Source of the DNA: Rhyacophila brunnea
Lineage: Eukaryota > Arthropoda > Insecta > Trichoptera > Rhyacophilidae
NCBI GenBank assembly: GCA_022495005.1
Contig: JAGYXB010000011.1
Span: 62,001-126,000 of the forward strand
Direction of reading: 5' to 3'
Length of the DNA: 64,000 nucleotides
The notes beneath the pieces are model-generated. The model worked only from the letters and a program-made list of their open reading frames with translations. It ran no database searches and was not told where the DNA came from. The translations under genes were made by a program, and so were the position numbers. Positions 26,401 through 36,417 of this stretch are shown here, in pieces. The stretch's first letter is position 1. Every line of letters begins with the position of its first letter.

Positions 26401-29400
26401 CTCATAAAATTCGGTGTACATGGCGGCGAACAACTAGGGACCGGGAAGAGTGAATAGAACCAGGGGATGTCCCTACTGTTGATGCTATGCTACAATAATT
26501 ACCTTCAACAAGGATTTGAATTCATGACTTTAATACTGGAAAGTATTTACTTACCATTTGCGTGTTCTTCTCCAAGAGTCTTTGAATTCGGTTCTCTTCC
26601 TCGATGGCCGCTTTTTTAGTTGTTTCTGTCAGGAAAGCCTTGTTTAATACCTGGAAACGGAGTATTCATATTATCGGCGCAGTAAAACTGTAGAACAGAA
26701 ATATATATCTACATATCGTCGTTGAAACTAGAAAATTGTGTAACTCCGTTTTAATCGAAAATTGACTTTGAATGCCATCTAGTGGCCGTTGATAATATCT
26801 ATCCGTCTTGCAAATTTTGTAATTCCAGAAAAATTGTATCATTGTTAAATCATGGATGATTTCACTCCAAAACCATACATTTGTATAGGAAACCATAATG
26901 TTTTTTGTCTCTCCTGTAAAGTAGTGTTTTTGGAGTTACACAATTTTCTAGTTTCAACGACGATATTGGTATCATATGGTTTATAGAGACCCTCCCTTCA
27001 AGTTATAAATGGCCTGGAAGTACCCTGAGCGAGATAATGAGATATAATAGGCACCGCAAAAATAACCCAAACATAGTCAGCAATAGCAACGATATACAAT
27101 AAACACATTAGCTTCGCCTACTTCTCCGAACACGGACTTCTGCAGAGTGGAGATTATATTAAAAGATTTTTTTTATGAGAAACGATTATTAACCATTCTA
27201 TATTAAATATCATAGCTACCTACCACAGAACAGATTGATAATATAGAAATGTGAAAGCCAGTCTCTATAGACCTAGGCTTTGAATCTTCATTTAACGCTA
27301 TCTTGATTATTCAACTTAAATCAATATTCAAATGATCGTTATGTGAGAATGTGCATAATTGATGACTCATTGATTTTTCAAGTTTTTTTAATTGAATACA
27401 AATTTTAAAACATTCGGAAGAATGGACTGCACCTTCCGAATATTTTTCCTTCCTTTTCCGGATAAATCGGTGAGAGAGGAAGTTGGGCTCAAAATGTTCT
27501 CTTGTTTGATTGGTCGATTGCCCGTTTCCTCGCATCCATCGCTGCTATCACTGCTACTCATAAGAAGGCAAACCGCACTCATGTCTCCTTCATTCTCTTT
27601 GCTGCACCCAGCAGTTGGATTCTCGCTAAAATAATACATAATACATTCAATCAATTACAAATAAAATGAAGCCTGTTTCGCCTTAAGAAAAAAAAATCGT
27701 AATTCATAATTTCAATGTGGTTATGGAGAAAGTGGCCAGTCAACAACCTGGGAAAAAATGAGTTATCGTTATAAACATAACCAAAGACATTTTATTATAT
27801 TCTGCATAAATCACAATGTCCATACAAAAAACATATACAGTATAACCCCTATTTTACGTTTTTTAAGGGACTGAAGAAAAAAAACCTAATTGGAGGGAAA
27901 ATGTAAAAGGGGGGTATTGGGGGGGTTTCTAAAAAAATAATGTTTTATTAAAAAACAACATTCAATTAAAAATTCTGTTGAAATTTTTTTTATTTTTTAT
28001 TAAAAAAATCATGTATATTAGTTGTTTTTTTGTTATGTAAAGACCAATCACCGTGCGCCGTTCTAAAGACACGGAGTTTTCCCTCCAAACACCTTACGCC
28101 GTTCGAATGTCACGTCCCAATCATTGTCAACCGCACGTAACTCGCATATTTTGAATATTTCCGACGTAAATCGCGGTAAAGAAAAACGTAAATGCGGGTA
28201 TTAAATGTACTGCAATACATCGGGACTGAAAAAATTACACGCAATTGCCGGGAAAACGTGAATTCCGGGCACGTAAAAACGAGGTTATACTGTATTTGCA
28301 GAAAATAGTCACACTACACTAAAATAACATAAATTTCCAATCTCCTGAAAAGTTATTCACACTCATAGATGCTATATTACAGTGGTGGCGAACCAATGGC
28401 ACGCGAATGTTTTAGTTTGAAGAGAAAAATACTTTTTAATAATAATAAATGACAGATTGCATTGTATAAAAATAGCAGGCAAATGGGTACTCTTCAATAT
28501 TAAGCATTACGTTTAATGTAAATAGGTATATAATTGCATAGGTTGGTTCTTAGGCTTAACATCGCACTAACCTAACCAGGCGACGGGGGAAGCAGCGCCG
28601 TGAACCTCTGATTTGATCGATTTACAATTCTTGAGACCACTGTAACAAGAGAATGCCTCATCTGATCGGAGCATTTATGATGTCAATTTATGCGTAAAGA
28701 ACCAAAATAAGCAATAAAATGACAATCATTTCATCATTTCTATCTACAAAAATAGGCTGTAACCAGATAAAAAAACAAATAATTGGTGGAGCTAGTAGTA
28801 GTAATTCTGGCAGACAGTTTTAGTATTCTTAAAAAATATTTTTTCCCCATAAAAAGTGCCCGGTAGGTCAGACAGTCGAATAATAATATTTGGGAAATTT
28901 TGGCACGCCTACGTAAAAAGGTTCGCCAACCCTGTTATATAGTATAAATCATTAAAAAAGACAATATCCTATATAGTGGGAGTGTAGTTTTAAATAATCA
29001 CACTTAACACAAGAGTGTCTATGGCTAGGTTGGTATTCTGTGTGGACTGGCTTCTTTTTTGCATAATGACACCCGTTTTGAATAACTATGTAAATTATGG
29101 TCCCACTTGAAGTAAAGGGGTATGTTTCTATAATAGAAAGCTATAGAGGAAGATAGGTAGAAGATTTTCTTGGTTATGCAAGTTTTGTGAGTGACTCAAT
29201 GTCCAAGGCGTTGGTCATCTGACACGACTGGCCCAGAATATTAATATGTAGTGTAATTTTGATCTCCAACCTTCGATGAAAGACAGCACTAAAAGATAAG
29301 AAATACAGGTAACCCTCATTCACAGCGACCTTATCCAAAATGTATCCCCCACGATTATTATGTAGTAACAACAGACGGGGGAAAGACAGCCAAAATCATG

Positions 29401-32400
29401 TGGTCGATGTCCGATAGCGGCTAAAAGGTAAAATATTATTTTTAAGATACCTATCAGATTTTTCCTCCACGATGGATGTAAGATTTTTTCTTCTGCCGTC
29501 CGTATCATTCAGTTTTTTGGTAAATTCCGCTTCACTGGAGTCGCTGTCCAAGGCGTCCCAGTTTGATATTGCTGACGAAGAGTCATTTTTACTTGAAGAA
29601 CTTGGACGATTTCTTCTAAAATTTCAACATTATAAGTAAATAAAAGTACATGGACATTAACCAAAGTGAAACAGTGGAAATGATAGACATGACTTTTTTA
29701 ACGTGGAATGGTTGTTAGCCGTTCGACAGACACATTACGTCCTTGTAGTGAAGTGATACACATTGAAAAACAACATCCCAGCCACGGGAATCGAAACTGT
29801 GACGTACGATTACATAGGCAGGTTACGATGGAATATACTATCGGAAAATTTAGATTATTGAAAATCTACCCCTAGATAATTATTTATACCTGGGTTTTAA
29901 AAGATGGGCTTCCATCCTTTTCTTTTTGCGTATCCATTTTGCTTCATCCGAATCTGAATTTGAGTCTTCCAATTTCTTCAACAGGGACTGCGTTTCATCC
30001 AGTAAACTGTCTCTCACTCTTGTCGGTGCAACCTTAAAATTATAGAATAATTATATATATTACTAAAGTTCTCCAAAAAATTAGAAACTTAATAAAATAA
30101 ATTGCTGTACCCCAAAGTGAAATAAATAGGAACTATTGAACTACTATAAACTATTGGTAGTAATGCTTCCTCTTCAAAATCCCAATCAAATCAAACAGGC
30201 GGTTCTCGACTTTCATACGCTCTACTTTCATATAATTCGCTAGTTTTTTTTTTAACCATGTGCGATCCTAATAAGATCATAATTATGGGCATCTACAGAG
30301 TGGAGGTTTGTATTAACAGATTTCTGTTTTTACGAGAAATGGATGTTAGCCACTTGCTCAACCTATTAGGTGAATACTCTGACGCAAACATAAATTGAAA
30401 AATAATATGTGTATTTGCCAGACCCAGGATTTGAACCTGGGACCCTCGATGTTATAGGTCAACGCATAAGCCGCGCAGACATCGTGGGCGCTATTTAATA
30501 CATTCATTAAAATTTTGATTTTTGTCGAAACTTTTGTCCACTCGCCGAAATATTTCACCCTTATAAATTTATAAATATGAGAAACGGAGAAACTGCAATT
30601 AACTGCAGCAAACAATTTTTTGTTTCAATAATTGGCCGTTCATATTACTTAAGCCGGTGTCTACGATAGAAATATATATCTTCAAAGATTATTTCCAAAA
30701 GACACAGCATAGTGATAGATGAAACGGAGAGATATTTGTCATCATGGATTGATGATCACCATCAAAAAGATGTCCCTCTTGAGTTTTTCAATTATTCAAG
30801 ATAAGGCTCTTAGACTGGAGAAGCTGCCAGTGTAGATAAAGATGCTGTAAATGAATTTATTTCCTCACTGTCTAAAATATTTAAAAACACTTTTTTTGCA
30901 TTGCTCTACTTTTGTATATTCAAAACTGTATACATTTTTAGGAACCAATTCTGTACGAAAGTCGAGGAACGCTTGCATTATATTATATTACAACTGAATG
31001 TGTGGACGCGTTGGACATGCCTGATGAATCACAATGAACCACCCCATTTATATCAACGGGCTACTTCCAGCATAATACTTGCATACAAAACTATACTACA
31101 AACCTCTCTATCGCTGTTTTCATCAACAATAGTAGCTGTTTTTGGCACATCTGTCTTCTCTTTGGCCAGCCTTTTTGATGGTTCTTTGTGTTCACGCAAA
31201 GACGTCGGAGTCGAATCTGCGTCGCTTGAAGAATAATCAGAGTCTGAAGAAGATCCGGCCAGTAGGTGCTTGGCGGCCAAGTTGCTTTTTAGTTGGAGTT
31301 CCAATTTGAGATCTTTCTCAGTTTTTTCTGTCGCCTTTAAAATAAATGATAACATATTTTATTAGTTACTGATAACAGTTGGACGAAAGCGCGTGCCCCT
31401 TTACCCGCACTTATCTGTCCACTTTACTACCTATTTGATGCAAATGTGTTATTCGATAACGGTTGGATGTAGGCACCTTTACCCATACCTCATCGCCATG
31501 GCCCCCACATCCTGAAGTGGGCCCTCAGGCTAGGATCTCTGGCGGGCCCCCCTACCTATCGCTAAAGATAAAGGAAGTGTGACGCTCTACAGATATTTTA
31601 ATACATCCATTTCAATTATGGAGTTGTCAAGTATCAATACACAATTGAAAATTATATCGTACAACCACATAATTTTAAATATTAACATTGACCGCAGCAG
31701 CCGACTCTTTTTACTATTAGAGAGAATTTGTGATGAGTGTTTGTATTACTTATCTGTTTTCGGGCCCCCAGGCTAGGGCCCTGTCAGCCCCCCCTTTGTG
31801 GGGGCCATGCTCATCACACCAAACATGCTATAAAAATGTATGTATGAAGATCAACGATTTTATCTGATGAAAATGGAATAAGTTGCTTTTAAAGCTTGCA
31901 TATTGTTATACTTCCAGAAGTAATTATTAATAGAAATAAAACAACTTTTTAAATATTGATTTTTTATTTCTAATAACATAATGAAATGTATCACATTGAT
32001 TTTGAGTAGGCAGAGATATAATCCTCTAGATAGGTAAGTGGTAAGTGGTAGGTGGATTTATAATTACCGGAGGAAAGTCTTCATCGGAAGAATCGTCAGT
32101 GCCGACACTCTCCGAGCTATACAACAACTCCTTCTCTAATTTTTCCATCTTCTTAAATCGAACCTCCTGTGCCTTGGTTAATTTTTTCACCATTGGATTC
32201 CTCCTACTAATCGTCAATGTCGATAAATCTGTTAATCTGAAACAATTCGATATAAACATAAATTGGTAATATTACTTCAGCGGATGGTAAATTCCACGAG
32301 ACGGATGGACAATGGCGAGAGTTAAGCCGGATACATACTAGACTGACGTGTCACGTCGTGATGCATCAGAAGCACATCGGAAGCCTATATTTTGTATGAA

Positions 32401-35400
32401 GGCGTGCATACTATTCTGACGCCCTCTGTCGTGACACAAACTGCTAGACTCCGATCGCATCAGTGCTACCTCTCTGACGCGACACTCTAGTGTGAACGCC
32501 GTTTTTCTCTTTTTTCTATACACTGATGAAATGGTGTATGCATCTTTTCTATGTCGTTCGCAATCATAGAATGGATTTCTTCAAACTGTACCTTGTTCAT
32601 TCTAAAATATAAGAATCTTTGTTCATCGTCCTCGAGTTCTTTCACAAGACAGTGAAATTCTCATTTATTCCCTCTTAGTTTGTTTATGGGATGAACCCAA
32701 TGTCTTCTTTTCTTCTTTTCCCCCCCATAAGTTGAGTTAACAGAAGAAATGCGAGGTCTTTTTCAAAATCACTGTCTGAATCGGAATCTAACATTTTGTT
32801 TGTCCTATCGCACCGAAAGCTATGACTGTAATGATTCAAAATAACATCAGTAGGCATCACAACATGACACATAGATGTGCACGCTAGCAATAACGTCAGA
32901 GCCTATCATGACACAACACGTAAGTCTAGTATGAATCCGGCGTTAGACTTTAGTTTTGGTACTGGAGAGTAGATACACAGCCTACTTGAAGTTGGCTATA
33001 GATAGGGAGTATGAGATACGGATATGTAGTATTAAATAAAAAATAGCATACATACCTGTTAATTTCAATTTCTAATAAGTCCTTTTCAGTCATTTTGGGT
33101 GTGACTGATTGTGTATTGTCTTCATCTTTCGTGCCGACTAACGTCAACGATATGGCGTCTAGAGACAAAGCTAAAAGAGATTTTAAATATACTTTTGTGG
33201 GTTTCACAGCTGCACCGATTCCCCGATTGACATCCTTGTCTATTCTCTTCTGGCATCGTTTTACAAATACTTTTTTCGGTTGACTTTCGACACTGTCATC
33301 GCTGTCTGAGGTCGTTTGCAACAGTGTCCTCAACGCAGACAGGTTTTTCATTCTATCCGTGAGATTGTTTTCAACAATCGCAACCGGGCAATTGTCATTA
33401 TTTCCAGTGACCGCAACTGGAGAATCGTTATTTTTGTTGCGAGTCCGTTCCGCAGCTTCAGACCCTAGACTACTGTCGGAGTCGAGGTAATCTTTATATA
33501 GTGGAATAAATTTGTCACACCGATCTATTTTGCTATTTCTTAGAGTATTTTGTGTTTCACAGAAATCTTTTCGATCTGGTAATACGGCAGCGCAAATTTC
33601 TATATTGTTTTTTCCAGAATCCCGAATCTCAGTTTCGTCAGAAATTAAATTCTTATCGGCCGGTTTTGTGAGTTCAATTGTCATATTTCCATCATTCAAT
33701 CCACATTTTGTAGTAGGCAATTCAAGAGATGGATCAGACACCAGTTCTGAAGTCACGGTTTCTGTATTTACATTATTAACTTTTTGACTTGTTTTATCTG
33801 ATATGGTGTCTATAACATTGTCTTCAATATTCAGAAGATGTAAACGTTTGCCGTCTTCAGAAAGTTTGACGATCTCAGAATGTTGATCCGTTATATTTTC
33901 ACAATGAAGCGGCTGTTGCCGGTCAGTTTCCTCTGAAACCCTCGAGTCCACAGAACTGTCTCGTTCGTCAGATTTGACTCGCGTATTACTATTATGTTTT
34001 TCTTTATTAGAGCATTTAAAATCTTCATCAGGAATAGTCACTGAGTTATCAATATAGTAATCTTTACATTTAGGAGGAGATTTCAAGTTGCTAATTTTAT
34101 TTAATACTAGATTATTATGGTGATGCAGCGTGGCAGTCATTCGTCGGTTTATTTCTAGAAGACATATTTTATTGAGGGTGTCTGGTAAATTCAAGTGTTT
34201 GAACATATTCACACCGTTTAAAATCGACTTTGATTTGTGAGATTCATATATATTGCGGTTGCATTTCGGAGTCTGGAAGACTTCATCGAAGCCGTCGTCG
34301 TCCGAACACGACTCTCCCAGATCGCTGCAGCTGTCCCGTTTGATTTTGGCCGTCATCTTTCTGGTGGAGAGAAGCGAATTGATGTTGTAGTCGTTGAGAG
34401 CGAGATTTAGCCATCCGACCGAGTTGATACTGTCTACTGTGCCGTTTAAATCGAAGCATCGGTCGGCGGACACGAGTTTAGATTTGTCCCACGACAGACG
34501 GCCGAATTCACCATCAGGAGGTTTTAGAGTTCGGCCGTCCATCCAAAAAAAAGACTGCTGCCGGGATGTGGCCTGCGGGACTTTCTTGACCATGATGTTC
34601 TTGTTGATCCAGACGGCGTGCTGCCCCGGCAGTTGAATCTCTTGGCTTCCCAATTTCGGGGAAGACCCAGCGGTGGGTTTCCAGGTTATTCCGGATTTCT
34701 CCACTCTTTTCAGCAGAGATAATTTTTTCCCATCGAGACTGGGAGAATCCGAGCAGGCGTCTTCGACAATTTCGCAATCACTATCATCGTCCACCGCCGA
34801 TGCGGAAGAAGTTTTAGATGGAGTCGATACCCGACCGGGCTCGGAGCTCAAATGGTTGGCGAAATTGTTTTTCGTCGTGAAATCAGAATAGCTGTTTTTA
34901 ATTTCGTTCTCCAATGAAATCAAATTATTCTTGGCGAGTTTGACGAGGAGCAGGGTTTTGTCGATGCAGAAGCTGACATTTTTAGTGGTTTTTAAAAAAT
35001 CTGTCGTGACTTTCTTTTCGATCAACCCTTCGGCTTTAGAGTTTAACAAGAATCCGAGTCCTTTTGTCTTGGTGAGTAAATTTTTAATGATTCCGCAAGC
35101 CGCTTGAGACTGATTCTTCGATAAAGACGCTATTTTATTAGAAGGTGCCTGAGGAACGCTTTTAATTTGCAAGGAGACATTGCCGGTTCCATTCTTTTTT
35201 CCTGTGCTACTCAATGAAGTGACATTGGCTATGTTACCGAGACCGAATAATCCCGAATCGGCAGCGTTTGAGATGATTCCAGAGGTAGATTCGCTGGGAA
35301 CAGTCGGTGACAGGCCGAGGCCAGATGCGATTTTCGGTGTAGAAATGCTCGTGACGGTTACCGACGTGGGGACATTGTTAAGTAAACTTCCGAGGGTAAT

Positions 35401-36081
35401 CGGAGTGGTAACAAATGTTATATTATCGTTATCATTCTTCATGGGAGTAGCGACGAACATGATTTCCTCCAACGGTGCGTCTGGCGCCTTGACAAATGCT
35501 ATCTCTTCCATCGCTACAACGGGCACCTCGACAAACTCTTTCTTTTCATCCGCTTTGACGGGAGTCGTATCATTTTGGGATTGATTCATATTCACCGGTT
35601 TCGTCGACGCCGCCGAGTCCAACGAAGACCTCGAGGCGGCAGTGGAATTCGCATCAGAGACATTTCCACTTCCTGTGGCGTTTTTATCGGGCGTTTTCGC
35701 CGCTTTTGGAGTCTTGAGTTTTTTCGGCGTTTCTATTTCAGCGCCGGGTTCGTAGTCGTCGTCTTCCGTGTAGGTAGACTTCTTTTTAGATTCGCCGTCG
35801 CTGTCAGAATCGAGATCGAAGTTCCTGTAAAAGTTGTTGGGTCTGGACTTCCGCGCGCTTCTTCGTCGCTCGCTTTCTCTTTCGGCGCTGTTTTCGGGCT
35901 CCAGAGGATCGTCTTGGAAGTCATCCTCGTCGTCCGTGGACGCCTTCCTTTTCCTGCCTCTTTTCTTCTTCGCAGACCCCGTGACCTCCGACGGCTTTTG
36001 GTAAGCTTCAGAGTTTGCTTTTTCCGTCAAAATGCTCTCGATGGATATCGTATTTACGACGATGTCTATATCTTCGTCCAT
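12524..36081 (-). CDS. ATRX: ATRX/XNP SNF2-family chromatin remodeller, complete 17-exon gene
   Basis: This gene encodes a nuclear SWI/SNF2 ATPase that, in the family, remodels or deposits histone H3.3-containing chromatin at repeats and heterochromatin. Coding exons, 5' to 3' on the minus strand: 36081-33056, 32236-32068, 31334-31104, 30032-29890, 29615-29451, 27625-27433, 26650-26555, 25562-25422, 24549-23897, 22747-22142, 21918-21748, 21237-21066, 20633-20512, 19929-19706, 18805-18661, 15278-14880, 13052-12524. All junctions are GT-AG and all phases agree; the total is 7185 nt, or 2394 codons plus stop, close to the roughly 2.5-kb-codon vertebrate ATRX. ATRX is chosen over other SNF2 proteins because of GRKNIRKVL before the ATPase, [35 protein letters not shown], the RIYRFGQKK box and a late HEHDSLL...EEERKAAW block. 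I chose the ATG at 36081 (context AAAATGGAC) rather than an in-frame ATG 120 nt upstream, because the peptide between looks like translated leader. No ADD domain is seen. Confidence 0.95.
13743..14102. mobile_element. Harbinger-type MITE in ATRX intron 16
   Basis: TAA on both sides (13740-13742, 14103-14105). Terminal repeats start AGCGTCAATTACATTGAGC / AGCGTCAATTATATTGGGC and run about 50 bp to GCGAATTT. Middle is shared with 41720-42098 (TTTTTTACCGGGAGGT, CAACTTTTCTCGGTA). 360 bp. Confidence 0.8.
14358..14522 (-). mobile_element. tRNA-derived SINE, family 2, in ATRX intron 16
   Basis: Minus strand: ACCCGCCGTGGTCGAGTAG, an A-box-like start, then GCAAATTCACATATTGTTTG and AATCCAGATTAG. The CAAATTCACATATT...TTTGAATCCAG core is shared with 48410-48600. 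Confidence 0.5.
15497..16820. mobile_element. CATGGCCCCCAC element, enlarged copy, in ATRX intron 15
   Basis: TCCCTAAT at 15489-15496 is repeated exactly at 16821-16828. Ends match the 313-bp and 371-bp copies. The extra roughly 950 bp begins after about 15790 and is AT-rich with short stems such as CTATAATAATTATA. It is either another insertion or the longer parent form. A hAT-like CAGCGTTTCCCAA string occurs at about 15590. No coding frame is recognised. Confidence 0.75.
17369..17885. mobile_element. Inverted-repeat element in ATRX intron 15
   Basis: Ends GGTGCATTTAGACCAAACGA and (inverted) GCCGCATTTAGACAAAGCGA, with GAACA or GAATGTTCA just inside. GAATGCTC / GAGCATTC words recur inside (about 17455, 17690, 17750, 17790). 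517 bp. Duplication unclear. Confidence 0.6.
17893..18198. mobile_element. MITE with inner hairpin, abutting 17369-17885
   Basis: Outer ends GGGGCAATTTTGTATAC and (inverted) GCGGCAATTTCGTAAG. An inner foldback reads CTACAAGCTTCTAAGTG ... CACTTAGAACCTTGTAG with AACAATGA paired to TCATTGTT. About 306 bp. Confidence 0.55.
18375..18441 (+). mobile_element. 3' tail of SINE family 1
   Basis: GTCTGTTAATACAACCTCC and ATGATCTTCTTAGGATCGAA match the tail of the copies at 10268 and 30253. The tRNA head is missing. Confidence 0.6.
19063..19170 (+). repeat. Single arm of the 43577 hairpin family
   Basis: TTTATTTAATAAAACGCAAT, GTAGTACTTATTCCACTTTT and GACCGGTTTCGTCCGCCTCA follow in the same order as in the hairpin arm at 43577. 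It stops at CATTTTCAAC. It lies in ATRX intron 14, next to a tRNA-derived piece. Confidence 0.75.
19252..19334 (-). mobile_element. tRNA-like pseudogene or SINE head
   Basis: The minus strand has an A-box TAGCATAGTGG and a perfect B-box GGTTCGATTCC with a good T-arm (GCAGG / CCTGC). The acceptor stem does not pair and no normal anticodon loop forms, so it is not a working tRNA. Confidence 0.55.
20040..20250 (+). mobile_element. Probable LINE scrap in ATRX intron 13
   Basis: A broken frame with [18 protein letters not shown] resembles the IRNEEIRRRT part of the LINE post-RT region. Weak and short. Confidence 0.4.
20441..20475. repeat. (TA)n microsatellite in ATRX intron 13
   Basis: About 17 TA units, 37 bp beyond the donor of exon 13. 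Confidence 0.95.
20512..21918 (-). CDS. ATRX: ATRX exons 11-13: second RecA-like lobe of the SNF2 ATPase
   Basis: Exons 21918-21748, 21237-21066 and 20633-20512 encode the helicase C-terminal lobe. Motif IV is [17 protein letters not shown], the [13 protein letters not shown] turn follows, motif V is [18 protein letters not shown], and motif VI is RIYRFGQKK (about residues 1904-1912). [15 protein letters not shown] and [13 protein letters not shown] follow in the third exon and are characteristic of ATRX. A (TA)n run lies in the intron, 37 bp beyond the exon 13 donor at 20512. Intron 21238-21747 contains a plus-strand LINE reverse-transcriptase scrap. Confidence 0.93.
21340..21620 (+). mobile_element. 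LINE reverse-transcriptase remnant in ATRX intron 11
   Basis: Frames give [15 protein letters not shown], then a shifted copy of the RQGC box, then [19 protein letters not shown], all typical of Jockey/RTE-like reverse transcriptase. It is on the strand opposite to ATRX. Confidence 0.65.
22142..25562 (-). CDS. ATRX: ATRX exons 8-10: first RecA-like lobe of the SNF2 ATPase
   Basis: Exon 8 (25562-25422) ends in the LLKIHQ motif that leads into the SNF2 core. Exon 9 (24549-23897) holds motif I GLGKT (about residues 1421-1425), the PLSTVLNW block, motif II DEGH (about 1546-1549) and motif [11 protein letters not shown] (about 1574-1581). Exon 10 (22747-22142) holds the [10 protein letters not shown] segment, a coupling region with [12 protein letters not shown], and a charged insert with WWKK as found in ATRX. 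All the catalytic residues expected of an active ATPase of this class are present as far as I can see. Confidence 0.93.
23045..23401. mobile_element. MITE in ATRX intron 9
   Basis: Terminal inverted repeats GGCTATACTTCAG and GACCATACTTAAG, with TTAA outside each end (23041-23044, 23402-23405). The TTAA could be a piggyBac-like duplication or TTA plus one base of a Harbinger type. 357 bp, non-coding. Confidence 0.65.
26085..26450 (+). mobile_element. LINE 3' remnant in ATRX intron 7
   Basis: Pieces such as [37 protein letters not shown] and [13 protein letters not shown] match the LINE post-RT block (QKLRVAQRAMER, GHVARM, GRP--RW-DD). Many stops. Confidence 0.65.
26555..32236 (-). CDS. ATRX: ATRX exons 2-7: charged linker up to the ATPase
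   Basis: Six short exons (32236-32068, 31334-31104, 30032-29890, 29615-29451, 27625-27433, 26650-26555) encode residues of about 1009 to 1341. They are rich in Ser-Asp pairs and Lys, such as [14 protein letters not shown], as in the ATRX region before the helicase. Exon 6 ends with GRKNIRK and exon 7 begins [11 protein letters not shown], which rebuilds the conserved GRKNIRKVL junction of ATRX and confirms the splice. The introns hold foreign DNA: a PIF/Harbinger fragment, a CATGGCCCCCAC element, a SINE, a pogo-type MITE, a hAT-like MITE and a 38-bp-TIR MITE. Confidence 0.9.
26713..26966. mobile_element. MITE with 38-bp inverted repeats in ATRX intron 6
   Basis: ATATCGTCGTTGAAACTAGA then AAATTGTGTAACTCC occurs at both ends in opposite orientation, nearly without mismatch. 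The border bases suggest a TA or AT target. 254 bp. It starts only about 60 bp upstream of the exon 7 acceptor. Confidence 0.75.
27838..28292. mobile_element. pogo-like MITE in ATRX intron 5
   Basis: Ends CAGTATAACCCCTATTTTAC and CAGTATAACCTCGTTTTTAC (inverted), TA at both borders (27836-27837, 28293-28294). The inner part holds runs such as GCGGTAAAGAAAAACG. 455 bp, no transposase. Same family as 48607-49201. Confidence 0.78.
28380..28934. mobile_element. hAT-like non-autonomous element in ATRX intron 5
   Basis: Ends CAGTGGTGGCGAACCAATGG and (inverted) CAGGGTTGGCGAACCTTTTT. The flanking octamers CTATATTA and TTATATAG match only partly. No coding frame. 555 bp, next to the pogo-like MITE in the same intron. 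Confidence 0.65.
30253..30491 (-). mobile_element. tRNA-derived SINE, family 1, in ATRX intron 3
   Basis: On the minus strand it begins GCGCCCACGATGTCTGCG, has B-box GGTTCAAATCC, the body CCTAATAGGTTGAGCAAGTG and the tail ATGATCTTATTAGGATCGCA. Same orientation as ATRX. Confidence 0.78.
31497..31809. mobile_element. CATGGCCCCCAC element in ATRX intron 2
   Basis: CTCATCGC precedes and CTCATCAC follows (7 of 8 identical). The ends CATGGCCCCCACATCC and GTGGGGGCCATG are inverted repeats, followed inward by CCCTCAGGCTAGGATC and CCCCCAGGCTAGGGCC. 313 bp, non-coding. Lies between ATRX exons 2 and 3. Confidence 0.85.
32325..32942 (-). mobile_element. Deleted PIF/Harbinger element in ATRX intron 1
   Basis: TTA flanks both ends (32322-32324, 32943-32945), as expected for PIF/Harbinger. 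Terminal repeats start AGCCGGATACATACTAGAC and CGCCGGATTCATACTAGAC. Inside, on the minus strand, is the start of a Harbinger transposase (32794 to about 32540): [19 protein letters not shown], then in another frame [14 protein letters not shown] and [15 protein letters not shown]. The catalytic part is gone. Confidence 0.85.
33056..36081 (-). CDS. ATRX: ATRX exon 1: long acidic/basic disordered N-terminus
   Basis: This single exon encodes residues 1 to about 1008. It carries a nuclear-localisation-like run [11 protein letters not shown] near residues 38-48, many Asp/Glu/Ser tracts, and runs of Lys-rich sequence, which is typical of the poorly conserved N-terminal half of ATRX proteins. Its end at 33056 is fixed by an AACAG/GTATGT donor. 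I looked for the cysteine pattern of the ADD (ATRX-DNMT3-DNMT3L) zinc finger and found none. That agrees with what I recall of Drosophila, where XNP lacks ADD and a separate gene carries it. A readable patch near the middle (roughly residues 490-600, with [13 protein letters not shown] and FFWMDGRTL) looks globular rather than disordered, but I do not recognise it. A plus-strand open frame over the 5' end of this exon is only a shadow. Confidence 0.9.
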
Positions 36082-36417
36082 TTTAGCGGCAAACAAGTAA
36101 CATAACAAATACAAACGAAATATCGCCGGTTCAAAACTGACAAGAGTTACCATAGACAAAATAGAGCATGTCGTAAAATTGTACGAGTTGCCACAGTGCA
36201 AAGTATATTAGTCTTGAGTATAATCTCTGGTTTTCTCAATTTGAGATTGGATGGTGCCGTGCCCTAGAGAAAAATTTTAGGCCGTGCCGCTTTTTATTTC
36301 TTCAATCTCTTTGGGTTTCCTTCTTCTATTATTAATTTTACTTTACTGAGGATTATTATAATATTCTTGCTATATTAGTCTATGATTATTGCATTGCTCG
36401 AATACAATATTATATAT

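Noticed and set aside
33056..36081. ADD zinc finger in ATRX exon 1
   Set aside because: No cluster of paired cysteines is present; the few Cys residues are scattered.
35575..36105. Long plus-strand frame over ATRX exon 1 (also 12636-13070, 35180-35584)
   Set aside because: Antisense shadows of the ATRX coding exons; the minus-strand frames fit the gene model and splice phases.
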